A stretch of DNA of 43,915 nucleotides from Acanthaster planci (GCF_001949145.1 NW_019091459.1:235240-279154), one strand, 5' to 3'; shown: positions 1 to 15,000, counted from the stretch's first letter. Translations and numbers: made by a program. The notes: generated from the letters alone by a model not told the origin.

Positions 1-75
1 GGAGATGGCTGGTATTGTATGCTACACCGGTGCCAGCATCATCACTAGAGCGAGGGAAATAGTGGAACAGATAGG
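1..75 (+). CDS. POLE: POLE exon a (partial at window edge)
   Basis: The codons starting at base 2 read [20 protein letters not shown] and continue to the donor gtaag at 76. This is the conserved B-family palm segment just before motif C. Base 1 is the last base of a split or preceding codon. The exon ends in phase 2 (gg of a glycine codon). Confidence 0.95.
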
Positions 76-3000
76 GTAAGCAACCCTTGAACGCAAACCA
101 ATTCGGAGATTTACGTAAATGATACATGCTGTCTCTGTGTAGTGGTGTATACAGTCGGTAGAATTTTGCACAGATTTTCATAGTCTGAACCCAACTGCCC
201 CCAATTGTTCAAAAATTAAATTCATGTTTTGGAACCAATCTTTGCTTTTGTAGATCGTCCATACTGATTGGGTGTGATGGTGTAGAAAGTTTATACATTT
301 GTGTGCGGAGAATGATAGTCTAAACCTAACATTCCTCAGTTCAAAACTCGCATTAATGTTGTAGAGGATATTGCAGATTTTAAGAAGGTAAGCCCATGCC
401 GTTGTTTAATGTTCATTCATTGGATGTACTGATCAGAAATCATGCACTTTGATTGGTCAGTCAAATTTGGCTGTCAATGTATTATTGAGATTTGTATATC
501 AATCAGACGGCCGTTGGAGCTGGACACGGACGGTATCTGGTGTGTGTTGCCTGCCAGCTTCCCAGAGAACTACACCGTCAAAACGACCAATCCAAAGAAG
601 CCAAAAGTTACCGTTTCATACCCAGGGGCAATGCTGAACATCATGGTGAAGGTAAGATCGTGGATAAAACACAATTTCAGTGGCCTTTCAACTGCTTCAG
701 ATTTCTACAGGTCTCTGCCAGGCTGTTGTGTATAACTCCTTGTGTAAAGCCTGGTTACTATATGGTTGTAAGGAATGCTGACGGCACATAAGACGTCAGG
801 ACGCAGATAGTTGTGGAAGAGACTTTGTGACGTCATCCCACCCCCCAAAAAATAAACAAAAAGGCATCTGAAACTTAGAAAAGGAGCTGCATATGTAAAA
901 TGTTACAAAGAGAATGGGCAAAATGAGTGTCTGATGCCCTAAAACTCACTGGAGGCTCAGTGCAGACAGTCAAAAAAGTTGAACCTGATCCAATTTTCCT
1001 GTCTACGTCAATGTCTGAGTTATGAAAACGTGTTTCCATACCATTGGGGACTGATCGTTGATCGGTAAATGTGTCAATGTGAAGTTTAGGTCTTTAATTC
1101 TTGCCTGTCATTTCCTTCTAAATAATATTGTCTATTTTGAAAACTCTAAGGAAAAAAGTCAAGACGTCGTCTTGGAAATTGCTCAACAGCCAGAACATGG
1201 GCCGATGAACCACAGCTTTTTCCCAAATTGAAAATGTTCAGCGGTAGACTTTTTATGTTGTTGTTTGTTTGAAGCACTCTGGTGATTTTTTTTCAATTTC
1301 AATTCCAACAATAACAACATTTATTTCCATATTGCATGTATGGAATATGACAAATATATGTACATTGATATTGCCGTTTCATGATTCATGCTGTATTTCG
1401 TTGCGGATTTGTGTTTTCCCGTGGCCAGGATCACTACACCAATGACCAGTATCAGGAGCTGGTGGACCCAGCTAATCTGACCTACGCCGAGCGGAACGAG
1501 AACTCAATCTTCTTTGAGGTTGATGGCCCCTACTTGGCCATGATCCTGCCTGCATCCAAGGAAGAGGGCAAGAAATTGAAGAAACGGTTAGTAATTAATT
1601 AATTTTTGTAACTGTTAAGGAAGATTGGTCCTTGCTGATAGCTGGCCTAATTTGATGGCTCTCTTAACCTTGGGATTCCGCACTTGTGATCACAATTCAA
1701 TGCTCTCAGCTCCAGCACAGCGATTTGGTGTTGACTTATCTCCGTAAGCATTCATTATGCCATATAAGGCACAGAATTCTTAAGTATAGAATGTATGCAG
1801 GCGCATAGGCCAAAACTCTTTGTAAATTTCTTCGCCTATTTCTTGTAGCACTTAGTATGGTATTGTAGGTGGGTGGGGCTTGCATTGGATATGAGAAGCC
1901 ATAAAATGGGTCACAGTCCTGGATTTTGTTAAGATGGCCTCTTAAGTTGAATACGTTTCTTTGAATAGCAAAATCACAGTTTGAGGGAAACTAAGTGAAG
2001 AAACTGATTGATGACAATAACCTCCAATCCATTGTCTGCATTTCTGTGTAGCTCTCTCTCTCTCTCTAGTAGCTCTAGAAAAGAGCAAACTTCGTAGAGA
2101 AACTTGACGGAAAACCAGTTAATTCATATCAGTGGTGCTTTCTTCTTGTCTTTCAACAGATATGCCGTGTTTAACTTTGATGGTTCCTTGGCTGAGCTGA
2201 AGGGTTTTGAGGTGAAGCGTAACGGAGAGCTTCAGCTGATCAAGATCTTCCAGGCCTCCGTCTTTGAGGCGTTCCTCAAAGGGAACACTCTGGAGGAGTG
2301 TTACGCAGCAGTAGCAAAGATTGCCGACTACTGGCTGGATGTACTTTACAGCAGGGTAGGTTGCTTGTTACATTGATACCGACTATGGAATCACTCCATT
2401 GTAAACCTGCACCATTGTTGTACAGGGGTGAGATTTATCAGGATTATGCAGATTTCCGGATTTTTAAATTAAACTATCTCTTTTAAAATCTGAAAAATCC
2501 TGAGTTTACTAAAAAGGTGTTTTATGTGTAGAAGTCGATATAGAGCAGAAGAAGTATTTTAAGGGGTGCCTTCAGGAAAACACAAATATATACCATAGAC
2601 CCTACACTGCTGGCGGGGGCCCTTCAAACCTTTGGTGATTATTTTGTGGATATTTCATTTCGTCTAATCTCACCCCCTGGTTGTATCTTAGAAGTTATCC
2701 AGTCCCAAATCTGCTTGAATGAACTGTGACAAAAGTATTCCCTTGTCATTGTTTACCTGGTAACTTGTGACTGCATCTGTGAAACAAATTGTGACGGACG
2801 TGTAATGAACTCACGTGCAGTCACAGTAAACTTTTAGCTCTGGGGTAAGTTACAGAGGGCTCTCTGTTTGAAATCTGGCATTGACTGTCCTTGGAGCTGC
2901 ACTACTTAATGAGTGTGTCATGGAAGCGTAAACGTACCAGTGGGAACATGACTTGAGCTTAACAAGACTACACTGACAGGAGTTACATTATGAGTCACAA

Positions 3001-6000
3001 TTCTTAGAAGGGAAATTATAATACTGAAGCCAAAGATATCCAAGACTTGGGAAAATCAGTCGGCTTTTGCAAATTTTCTTCCATTGTGGTGATCTCATCC
3101 GAAGACTGAATTCTCAGACAAGATGTTTTGACATTGAATCATACCCAGGCTGCCAATTTGCCTGACTCGGAGCTGTTCTTCCTGATCTCCGAAAATCGCA
3201 GCATGTCTCGGAAACTGGAGGAGTACGGTGCGCAGAAATCCACATCCATCCGCACAGCTAAGAGACTAGCAGAGGTAATGAGGTGTCACTTGCAAACTCC
3301 AAAAGAGCTAGACACAATGCTGAAGGCTCGCTAGGAAACAATGCATTGCGAGAAGATCAGAGAAAATATTTGCTCTTTGAGGATTAATCTGCAGCCGGAG
3401 CAACACAAGCAAACATTTTCCATGAAGAAGGGTTTGTTAAACTTTGTGGTGAATAAAGAAACAGGGGACCTGTAGATGGCTGACGCTTTGGGGGAAATAT
3501 TGTTTTGGAGAGGGGAGAGGTACGTATTTTGAGCATATTCACATGGTCTAATTCCTACATCGTAAATAGAGGCGCTTTGGTTTGAATCAATTCTGGCCGT
3601 CCAGACTACAGGCTGATAATGCACTCAAAAAATTTCGAAATGTTCCTGTATCAACTGCATTGCTAGGCCTAACATTTACAAATAGCCTAACCTTGACCCT
3701 TGACCTTTTTCTGTCCTTGGGTTTGCGCCCCCAATTGTAGTTCCTTGGAGACCAGATGGTCAAGGACAAGGGTCTAGCCTGTAAGTTCATCATCTCCAAG
3801 AAGCCCGAGGGTGCTCCGGTGACAGAGCGAGCGATCCCGTTGGCCATCTTCCAGTCAGAGCCCAGCGTCCTCAAACACTACCTCAAGAAGTGGCTGAAGG
3901 ACCCAAGCAGGACAAACTTTGACATCAGGGATGTAAGTTCATTTTTGCTCAGTCAGATCTGAGGGGACAATAGTTGGACAGCAAAATGGATCAATGTAGA
4001 AACATAAGGATGACAGTATTTCAGCTTTCCAACTTGTATCTTTCCTTCTGACTGGTAACGCAACCTTAACCACACCGTGTCAGGGGCATTTGTGAGTATT
4101 GATGATGCTGGGACGAGGTAATTTTCCCTTTTCTTTCTGTTTGTTCTTTAAAAATTCACATCTTCATTTACTGGACACTTACACCCCACACGAAGTACTG
4201 TCTGGTTTCTACTCTAATCATGACATACAACATCTATTAACGCTAGAGTATTTCAGCCAGGCCTGCCGCCTTGTAAAAAGAGCCCAGATTGTGTGGTGTT
4301 ATGTAATTTTCTTTTGTTCACGAAACTTGGACTGTGCGCTGCAGACCTCTTTTCAATAGGGGCCAGATTAGCGTGCAGTGTTTCCGTGTGGCTCATTGCT
4401 GCAGTGGTGGAGCACTTTTGTCCCCGGTGGTAATCCGCTCGAGCTTAATGCCCCAAATCGTGGTATACTGTTTCAAAACAAGGTTGGATTATCTCCATTA
4501 TCGAAAGTGAAAACATGTTGGTAATACCCAGCATCCTGTCCTTTTGTTACGAGTACGGTCTTTTTTACAAGGCCTAGTTCCCTTTGTCCGATTTTGGAGA
4601 CCCTGGCCGTGTGTATAAAGAATACATGTCCGAAACCGGAATCCCCAGCGGCAAGTGGTTAACGTAATTTTTGACAATTGTGGTTTCACAGATTTTGGAC
4701 TGGGAGTACTACATTGAACGTCTCAGTAGCTGTATTCAGAAGATCATCACAATCCCAGCAGCACTTCAGCAGGTGATGATTGGCTGATACCTGTCATGTG
4801 ACATTGTCCTCTGATAGATTTCCATAGCTCCGGTGTGATGAATAGATTTCGTTTTACCATTTGTCTGTTAGTCATGATGCCCCCAACTTTATGCTCATTG
4901 TATTTTGTGTTAAATGATTAGTTCTTGATTGCCACATGACCTGATCAGAGTATTCTGATTGGTCAGTTTTAGCCATCTGCATTATATAATGTTGATTTTG
5001 TAACGTGCATAACTGTAGATGCAACCTGTTTGTGGGGTCTATCACATGTAAAACTGAACAGACGTTTTCACAGATTTGATTGGCGCTACAAGATCATGTG
5101 ACATTTGTCTTGTACTGTCATTGGTGTTCCCTAGGTAGCAAATCCTGTACCCAGAGTCCAGCATCCTGACTGGCTCCACAAGAAACTGTTGGAGAAAAAT
5201 GACGTCTTCAAACAGAAGAAGATCAGTGAAATGTTTGCCCCACGGCAACGGAACAAGGTACAGCTAAAGTATGCCATATAAAAAAATCTAGACTTAAAGG
5301 TCTAGATATAAAGGTAGTTGTTCGCTGGTGTACCATTTTAACTATTGTCGACACGAAGGATTTTGTAAACAATAGTGAACAAGCCTTTATAGTACCTTCG
5401 TATTCGGCACGGTGCGATGGCTGTTAGTGGCTTCATTGGCCTATGTGGGCTGAATAAGGGCATTACAAGTCTATACGTTTTATATGACGGTCCCTGTACA
5501 AACCCTCGGCACTCAGGTCATGCAGTTCTTTTCATTTTTGGTGTGCCATTAATTGGTGCAAAACAGACCTCGAAGCTATTTCAAGGATTTTTTGCAGTGT
5601 CCATGGTAGCTTGACACAGTTCTGCCTGAGAGACAATGCATTTATGCACGAACTGTATATCAGCCCTGTGTTCCTTATTCATGGTGGCTACAGGAAGGAA
5701 ATATTCCCAGTATGAAGGACTGATTTTCATTAGAATGTGCACAATGAGTGACTTTTTCTCTGGACAATTTGCCTTTATTTAAGGGAATGCTGGCTGATGT
5801 GGTGCTGGTTCATTTTTAACTCATTGAAGTCAACACTAATTCCTTTCAGAAAGGCACATAACAATCTAAAGAGAAACTTTTGGTATGCCGGTGTACCATA
5901 CGGCTCAGTTTCACACGATTCAAACCTTTAAGCATATTAGACAGAAATGAAAAGGGATGTAAGACCTGAACAGGGATGTAGGACCTTAACAGGGATGTAA

Positions 6001-9000
6001 GACCTCTTTCAGGAACCTCATATCAAGCTTTTATGAAAATTGGAAGAGAGTGTGGAACATTTTCACTTGAAACAGAAATTTCAATTAGAAATGTCAATGA
6101 CCACATAACTCAACGCCCTGAGTGGAATCCAAACTGATAAAAAGCTTCTTTTCATGTTTGCCATTTGCAGCCAGAGAATACAGAGGAGGACTCTCAGGGT
6201 CCCGCCTCCTCAATGGGCATGCCTGACCTGGAAGACTTTGGCAGCCAGAGTCAACCCAATGGACTCAAGCGTCCCGTGGTCACCAAGCGGAAGAGAACGC
6301 GAGACAGCTTGGAAGGGGAAGGGGGACGTTCCCATGCAGCAATCGAGGAGGAATTGCTGGCGAAATCCTGGCAAGAAGTGCTTGGCCCCGCCCCTCCCAT
6401 GGGACAAACCAAAGTAAGAAACTTTCTGGGAAGAAATGACTTTAAAGAAATGAGTTGGAAGTCACCAGAAACTGTTGATTCAAAAAGTTTTGAAAGAGTC
6501 TTGTGTAATGTTAACCATTTGAAACCCTGCCTAATTGCCACCCACTTAATGTACATTTGTCACCCACTTAATGTACATTTATCACCCACTTAATGTACAN
6601 NNNNNNNNNNNNNNNNNNNNNNNNNNNNNNNNNNNNNNNNNNNNNNNNNNNNNNNNNNNNNNNNNNNNNNNNNNNNNNNNNNNNNNNNNNNNNNNNNNNN
6701 NNNNNNNNNNNNNNNNNNNNNNNNNNNNNNNNNNNNNNNNNNNNNNNNNNNNNNNNNNNNNNNNNNNNNNNNNNNNNNNNNNNNNNNNNNNNNNNNNNNN
6801 NNNNNNNNNNNNNNNNNNNNNNNNNNNNNNNNNNNNNNNNNNNNNNNNNNNNNNNNNNNNNNNNNNNNNNNNNNNNNNNNNNNNNNNNNNNNNNNNNNNN
6901 NNNNNNNNNNNNNNNNNNNNNNNNNNNNNNNNNNNNNNNNNNNNNNNNNNNNNNNNNNNNNNNNNNNNNNNNNNNNNNNNNNNNNNNNNNNNNNNNNNNN
7001 NNNNNNNNNNNNNNNNNNNNNNNNNNNNNNNNNNNNNNNNNNNNNNNNNNNNNNNNNNNNNNNNNNNNNNNNNNNNNTTTTTCATCAGGATCCCAAACAG
7101 AATTATGAACTGATAAAAACAAAACCCTCACTTTTTGCTCTGTCTAATATAAAGTGAAATTCAGAGATGGGATCATCAAGTGAGAACGAGTCACAAATTG
7201 TAATGGTTAAACTGTCACATCTGTAGAATTTCAAAAGTCCTCAAGGATGGTTCAGCACTAGTGCAGTATAAACATGGTGGTCACTGATTCAAGCTCTGCT
7301 CTCTTTGGGCTTTCTCTTCGCTCAAAATTAAACTTACAACATGCTGTTTTGAATGCAACTTCATGTTCCCGATGCCATATTTGTTCCCTGTTTTCACCGT
7401 GTTAGGAGGAGAGGAGGGCGTGGCTCGCCTACCACAAGAAGAAGTGGGCACACCAGGCCCGTCAGAGAGCAGAACGTAACAAGCGTCGTCGCCTTGATGA
7501 TTGCGAGGCATCGCGGGGGGGCGCTATCCGCGTCGGTCCATCCAACAGTCTAGGGCAGTTCTTCCGACGCACAGCCCGATCACTGCTCGATATGCCCTGG
7601 CAAATCATCCAGGTGAGTCCAGCTTTGAAATCAAGCTTTCAGCTATCCATATCCGTATCTTTGACTTACAGAACTTGCCATATAAACTATGTGTGGCCCA
7701 CCATTCTGAAACCAAGCTAGTAACTTCATGTCCCTGAAGTATACTTTCATTGAAGTTCCACAGCTGTCATTGCCTGTAATTACCCAAGCTTTCTGCAGAC
7801 AGACGTTAGACTTCAGATCACTTTGAATTCTGAACAAGTGGGGGAGGGGAATATCAAATATAACAACCTGCTTCAGCCCTCTTGTGGAATGGTAGGTCAC
7901 ATTTTGTGAGGTATAGGAGACCTCTGATTTCTCCCTTGGATTCAGGTTTAAAAATGTGTCCTCCTGTGAATAGTTATTTGTCATTGCTGATATTTGATGA
8001 AAATGGTACTTATTGTGAAAAAAAAATGGTACCCGGCCCATCTTTGCTTTCAATGTCATAAACTTCACATGAATGTCTTTGAAGTGCATCACAAGTAAAC
8101 TCGACCTATTTTGTGTTTTTTTTGTATGCATGCATTATTCATTTTCCAGATTGCAAAAACCGGCCATCCAGGCCTGTACAAGCTGTGGTCATTGATCGGA
8201 AGTGATCTTCATTGTATCAAGTTGCTGGTGCCAAGAATCTTCTATGTCAATCAACGACATCCCAAAGAAACAAACGAAGGACCCAGTAAGTTCATGCCTT
8301 GTTATTACTCTTCTTAGTCAAGTTATCACGGGAGTCAGGTTGCTGTAGTGGTTCTTTCCTCACCTCCCACCTCTGCGGTCCGGGTTCAAATCACGGCCTG
8401 GTCCACATGTGGACTGGGTATTTAGTCCTTACCTGATCTCATGGGTTTTACCCAAAATATTCCTCCGGGGTTTTCCTCCCACCTTTAAAACTGTAACTGC
8501 TTTTCATTGTTTCCTCTTTATGGGTTGCTTCAGGCTTGCGAGCTACAGTGCCTGGGGTGCTTTTGAGGATTCCTTGGTGTTGTTACTAGAAATGATTAAT
8601 AATAATAATGATTACAATAATTGAAAAGTTTAACACAGGTATAACATGAATGCAGCTCTCTGGGAAGCATTGAAATTAAATCGTATCTGAGAAACTCTGA
8701 CTGTTATCATGGGACAAGATTGTGGATTTTTATTGGAATATTTTTGTGCGAATTCCGTTATCATTTGCTTGCGCCTTTTACTTGAAGTTTAAATTTTCTC
8801 TCTCATAGTGTGGAAGAAGGTAAACCGAGCGCTACCACGTTCCAACCCAACACTGTATCTGTATGAGTATGTGGTCCCAGAGGATATCTTCCAAGAACAC
8901 TCCAAGTAGGTGTGCTTGTTTTAAGTACAGTTCGTCTATTGCACCTGCTTTTGCTCTTGTGGGAACATACAGGTCTGCACTTAATGTAGAGAATGGCTTG

Positions 9001-12000
9001 TGTTTTTTGTTAACCCAAACGGTCTACAATCCTTCACTTGTGAGAAGATTGAAGACTGTTAAAGTTAGTGGGAACATGGGACTTGGAACTTTTTGACTTC
9101 ATACAATTTTAGAATAAGGAGTGTTTGTTAGCACTACTGACTGGGAAGCATTGATCCATTTTTTACTTCACATTTCAACATCTGATTGTCTCTGGAGAGA
9201 GCCATTAGTACTTTAGTGTAATTAATCGACAGATGGACAGATCTTATAAAGTAAACACTCACCTTTCTTGAGAAATGATGGTCACGAGGGTAAGGTGCTT
9301 TCTAGTTTGTGCAAAAGAATCTAACAAGATAGAGAGAAGAGTTTATGAATACCAGATCATGCCATCCTGTTCATCTGTCTTTGACTGATCATTATCAATT
9401 ACATCTCTGGCATATTTGTTGCTGGATCTGTTTCAATGATGCAGTTTTATTTGAGTTTGAAATCCTCATTGTTTCCTGTAGCGAGCTGAATGCCGACCTG
9501 TCGGCACCAGAGATTGAGGGGGTCTATGAGACACAGGTCCCCCTGGAGTTCCGTGCCTTGGTCAAGCTAGGCTGCATCTGCATGGTGAACAAGGACAATG
9601 CTCGATTCCTGGCTGGCAAGGTAGGCTCAAGGATAACCTGGCACGGCTGTGGTCAAGTGCTATATTCAGAATCCAGTCGTGAGCTGTCCAAGCCCTAATC
9701 AAGTGGCTAGGGCTAGCCAGTGACTTCCATAGGGGCCTATGTTACATCCAGCCACAACCACAACTTGTGGACAAAGCCAAGGGCTGAAATCAAGCCTAAA
9801 TACCAAGGTTGTTTGAACTGGAGACTTTGAATAAGTAGGGATCGGGAACAATGCTAATTTAGGCGCTTAGGTCATGCTCATTTATTTGAAGAAGATGCCA
9901 TTCCATTTCAAATACTTGCAACCTTTTAGCATGCTATTTTCACCGTCACACACATTGCCTCTTATAATCAAAATCTTTTACCTTGAGAGCACACTGTATG
10001 ACTACAGATGCCTGATTTCTGTCGTACAGAGCTCCTAATAAGAAAATAAATATCTCCTCGACTGGTAAGACCAGCTCAGAATGGATGTTGGTCCAAGCAG
10101 GTATTCCTTCCCATGCATAACAGGGTTCGCACAGCACCTGGAATTCCTTGAATGTACTCCAGTAAAAAACTTGATCTTTGAAAATCCTTGAATGTCCTAA
10201 AATTTTCAAAATGTTCTGTAAAAATCCTTGAAAGTCAAAGGTCTTCTTGTTTTTTCTTCATTTGAGTCTGTTAGTCAGTTATTTTCCATTATCACACCCA
10301 GGTTGTCACGTATCAGTCCAAAAAGTCGTTGTCTGTGCGCCAGTAGTAACTATAGAAACAAGTGAGGTTGAATTGCCAGCTTGCCCTGTTTAATGCTATG
10401 ACATTGGGGGAAAATACATGTAGGTACACTCATGCAGCTTTATACAGTTATAGTGTACATGCTCCCCAAAAGTGTCGCTGGTATTCCGCACCGCTGTTTG
10501 TGCATAATAGTACTAGGGAGTCAGCAGCATTGGACAGCCAGCAAGGTCAAACCACCCGCCCGCCTAATTGGCAACGTGATTGTACGTTTATGTACTTGTA
10601 CTGCACATCGGGCTGATCTCGGTATTGTGCGGCAGGATCACATTTTGAAAAGTTGGCATCTCTGGAATTGAAAGCCATCCGTCTTTTCTTATGGAACGAT
10701 GCCGAAGAAAGGAAAATGTTCTTTACAGGACAGATGGCTCAAGCAGGATTCGTTGAAAAAAATAGCTTGTACACAGGCCGGATCGTCACACTGCCCAATG
10801 CAGAGTGCAGTTATGCATGTAAGCCATGTCCATAATGGGACCAAATGTGGCACGAAAGTCCAGGAAATTACTGTTGAAAACTCCTGGAATGTCCCAGAAG
10901 CAAATTCTTTGTGAGGTGTATGAACCCTGCTAAATACCTTTGGAGTCAGGAAGTCAAAACAAATTACAAAACTTATGAATTTTCAACAAATTTGTTCAGC
11001 TGTTCTACTTCATTTTTTTGAAACACCTCTCCAGCAATGCCATGGCATTTCCTTTTTCAAGCAGTTGTAAATAAGTTTGTTATGTAAAGATTGGGTGCAT
11101 ACTGCATGAAGTGGTGCACAGCCAGCGTGTCCTTTATCAAGAATTTATGACAGGCCAAGTGACCAGCTCTCCACCAGTAGGAGTGGCTAAAGTAATTGCC
11201 GTTGATATTTTTTCAATCTGCCCCCCTCCCCCAATTTTCATCCGATATCTTTGCATTGCTTGTTTTCAGGAGTTTTCTGAGTTGAGCCTTAAGAAGATCT
11301 TAGAGTAACTCTGCGGTAATTTTGACACCAATTTTGCAAAAATCAAACATAGTGTTCTTGCACAGCGCGTTTTTCCGAGACATGTCATCCAAAAATGTAT
11401 ACTCTTTCCTCTGCTGTGCTCCATACACAAGAACTGGCTTGCATGTAGCCATGAACTTCAAATCACCATGACCACAAAATATTACATTTGATTGAATTCA
11501 AACTTCACAGGATCAGGAGTGCCTGTTAATGCTACATTTAAAAAAAATGTGGCGTAGCTGAGTTCTTAGGAAGGAATCCCCCCCCCCGGCTGTGATATGG
11601 CCCAAAATAACCCGGCTCTTTTAGGGTTATTATTCCTCGCTGACTTCAACAAAATGCACGTTTTCAGATCAAAGTATTCTCTTTCAAGTTTGGGATGACA
11701 GAAAAATACCGGATTATATGTACACTTTAATAAGAAAATCCTTCTCAAGCTGTGTACTTGATTTTGTCAACAAGGAATTGGAAACCTTTGACCTTGGGCA
11801 GCTAGAATTCAAGACATTGGCACAGTTTTCCTATCTTCAGCCAGGGAGTCTTCGCAGGATATATCTCTACCATAACATTGTGTAAGTCACTCTGACTTTG
11901 TTTGAAGCATGTTTCTATAGGGATGAATGTCACCGGTAATCTTTGAAATGTTAACACAGGTCAGCTCGCTCAAATCAGCCTCCAAGGTTCTGGGGGTGCA

Positions 12001-15000
12001 CAGCTCTTGAAATATCAGGCCCAAAGTCCTCCCAATCTAGTCCAAGTTCCGTACCGTAAGAAATGGCCAATGTGCTGCCAACCAGGATTGAGAAAAGTGT
12101 GATATAACAGAGCTTCAGGACCACACTTTTTTCTGTTCGAGTTTTGAAAAGTGTTAATCCATGCAGCAGATGGGCGTAACTAGCCCTACATGAATGTGTG
12201 AAAACAAGGATTTGAAAAAGTTTCAAACTTGTTTTCATCTTTGTCAACATTTGTCCCCTGGAGTCTCACAAAGAAAAAAGCAATTTTATTGAACAGATTT
12301 TAGATGGGGAACAGCGTTGTAGTTTCTATTCCTTGCCAATCGAGCTTATGATCTTTATTGTGTTAAGCCAAGCAGATCTTTATAATGGATGCAGGCTTTT
12401 GTCCTGTTTGTCATCTTGCCTTTTTTCCAGAGGGTCTAAGGCAATGTTCGGCCTGTTTTTCTCCAACTCTTCCAAGGCCAATATCTTTGCTGTTGACACT
12501 GTCCGTACCAACCAGATGCCAAACCTGACGTTGATGTACCAGACAGAGAGACAAGCGAAGTATGTGACAGAGATCTTCAAGGATGGTTTACCTCAAATGA
12601 CAGAAACTGTTACATTTGCCGTCACATTAGTAGAATTATCCTTCAAGAGATTTTTTTCACCTTTGATGGAACAGGACAAAGATGTCAACTTGTAACTTGG
12701 GGCTTTAACTATTTTTAGCCTTAATTAAATACTGCAAATGTTCTTGTGTTTGAGTTCCGAAAGGCACTGTTTCACCCAATTCATATTTCATTGTTAATGT
12801 ATGAAAGTAGTTTTTTCTTGACAGAATAGATTAATTTTATGATCGAGTTTCCATCCTTAGGATTGCCCGTGGGACAGAAGAGGAATTTCTTCCCCCAGAA
12901 ATGCACAACTTTGAAGTTCAAGTTGAAAAAGACATGACAAAGGTATGATTAAAAGAATAACTTCATCTGTACATGTTGGATTGGTTCACACAAAATGTGA
13001 CATTTTGGTTTATTTATTTTATTAACACTTGGTACATGTTATTGGTTTCCACAGAGATGGAGTACAGATTTAATTGTGCACAAGTTAGTTTCATGTGAAT
13101 GAGTTAAATTGTGGAAATACTAACTATGGTGTGTTTCTGAGCCAAGAATCAAAAACTGGTTTTTTTTTCGACAATGTTGGCTTCTCTTGTAGTTTCTAAC
13201 CACTGTGTGTTCCAGGCTCTTTGTTACATTTCACAATAAATCCATTAAATTGACTCTTTTTATGAGCAAGTTCTTTCTAGAACCATGAACTGACTGAATG
13301 AAGTCAGTTCTTAGCTCTCTACTCCAATAAGTGAAACTTTGCTACATCACTAGACATTACTCCTATAATTTAATGGCCACTGCAGGTGTACCGAGCTATC
13401 AACCGCTTGCTGTCGTCTTACAAAGACGAGAGGAAGGGGCCCACATTTATTGCTGTCCAGTCACCAGTGGGTGAGTCTGTCAATGTCCAAAAAAATGGGG
13501 GAGATGATTCCTGATCACCTTGTCATCTTTGAACACCATGTTCGTTTTGGTTTGTCAAATGAGAACCTGTGCACACCCCATAGCCCTGCATACAAACATA
13601 AGAGAAGGGTCGTGTTTATTCCAAGATAGGGACTTCTCATCTAAATACTCACCAGTGACGCAATGGAGAATTAGGCACACTTGATTCTGGCAGGTTTTTC
13701 CACAAGTTAGACATGCATACTTCATGGCAACATGTACTTCCATGTACCAGTGTGCATGAATGCAGAGCGAGCCTCCCTGGATGTCGCTGCTAAAGTGAAG
13801 CTCCCTCTTATCGTCGCATGAGGGGTTCACAGCCAATATTGCATCAAGTTTGCTGTAGAGTGACACCATTAGACAACAGTGACCATCTATTTCACCTTGG
13901 AACTAACTAAAGGATGGCTAGCCCTCCTCTTTGCTGTAAAAGTCACAGACTGTCAAAAATTCCTTCCACTTGATTTGCCGCAGTACACACATACATACAC
14001 AAGGATCATTTGACTGCTTTTGACTGATAGGACAGTTTAGATGAGAATGGTCATTACTGCCGCCGTAGAATTGTAGGAACCCAAAAGATTGTAAAGTTGG
14101 TGAGTTAGCCAAAGGCTACTCATGGTCTGTAAGTCTGCACGTGTCGTTGAGTCCTTAAATACGCCAAATACTTGTTAGTGGCTTCCATTCGTTTTGTCGC
14201 TGATAACTCGCTATTACAACAGTTGTTAATTTTTTTTCTTTTGAAATTGAAAAAAATCACCTTTGCTGGAACATGTACAACCCTTTTCTTGTCAGACAAC
14301 ATGGAACTGGCTCGTCATATCCCCATGCTAGACGACTTCCCATTGGTTCGTCTACACGTCAATGACGGTGAGAATCTCTACAGCGTCCTGGACTGGCAGA
14401 GACAAGGTTCCAGACGACTCCTTCAGCATTACCTCAATGTGGACTATCTTCTCCTGGTATGTTGATGCTTGTTCAAGCAAGCATGTCGGCCAGGTCTGCC
14501 TCAGTGTTGAGGTGGACAGAGTTGGCATCTGTCCTTGCCCTTGCAGTGGGTAAGGACGGTGTTTACCTCGTCATCAGTCACTGAATTTTTTTTTTAATGC
14601 AGATTCGATATCTTATATCATTTCAACTCTTCATTGCTAAGTAGCAGAATCAAGGCACTAAAAACAATCTATGCTTATAGTAGAGTCTAAAAAATTGATA
14701 TTTATAGAGTGATGAAGTGAATTACAAGCACAGTTACTTATGTAAAAGACATTTGTGCGAGAACCAGTGAGTGAACCAACATGCACGTGCACTCCGTTCA
14801 TTTACACTATGAATACTGGTTAAAAATGACATCACGCTTTGGTACTCTGCAAGCTCTAGGTTCACCATTGAATCTTCCAATTCTCATGGGAAAGGTCCCG
14901 ACCACAGCTTCGGCGTATCAAGCGCAACTGAGCCCCACTGGAAGATGGTGCTGCTGATGTAAAAGTTGTGATTTTAACCTACTGTAGCTATAACCAACTG

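Noticed and set aside
6568-7131. ORFs spanning the N tract on both strands
   Set aside because: They consist of unknown residues across the gap and carry no information.
7643-8131. 162-aa open frame on the minus strand in a POLE intron
   Set aside because: It has no recognisable domain and lies wholly in an intron antisense to POLE. I judged it a chance open frame.
13555-13869. Minus-strand ORF with several cysteines (CLTCGKTC)
   Set aside because: The cysteine and histidine spacing does not fit a zinc finger, and it is intronic.
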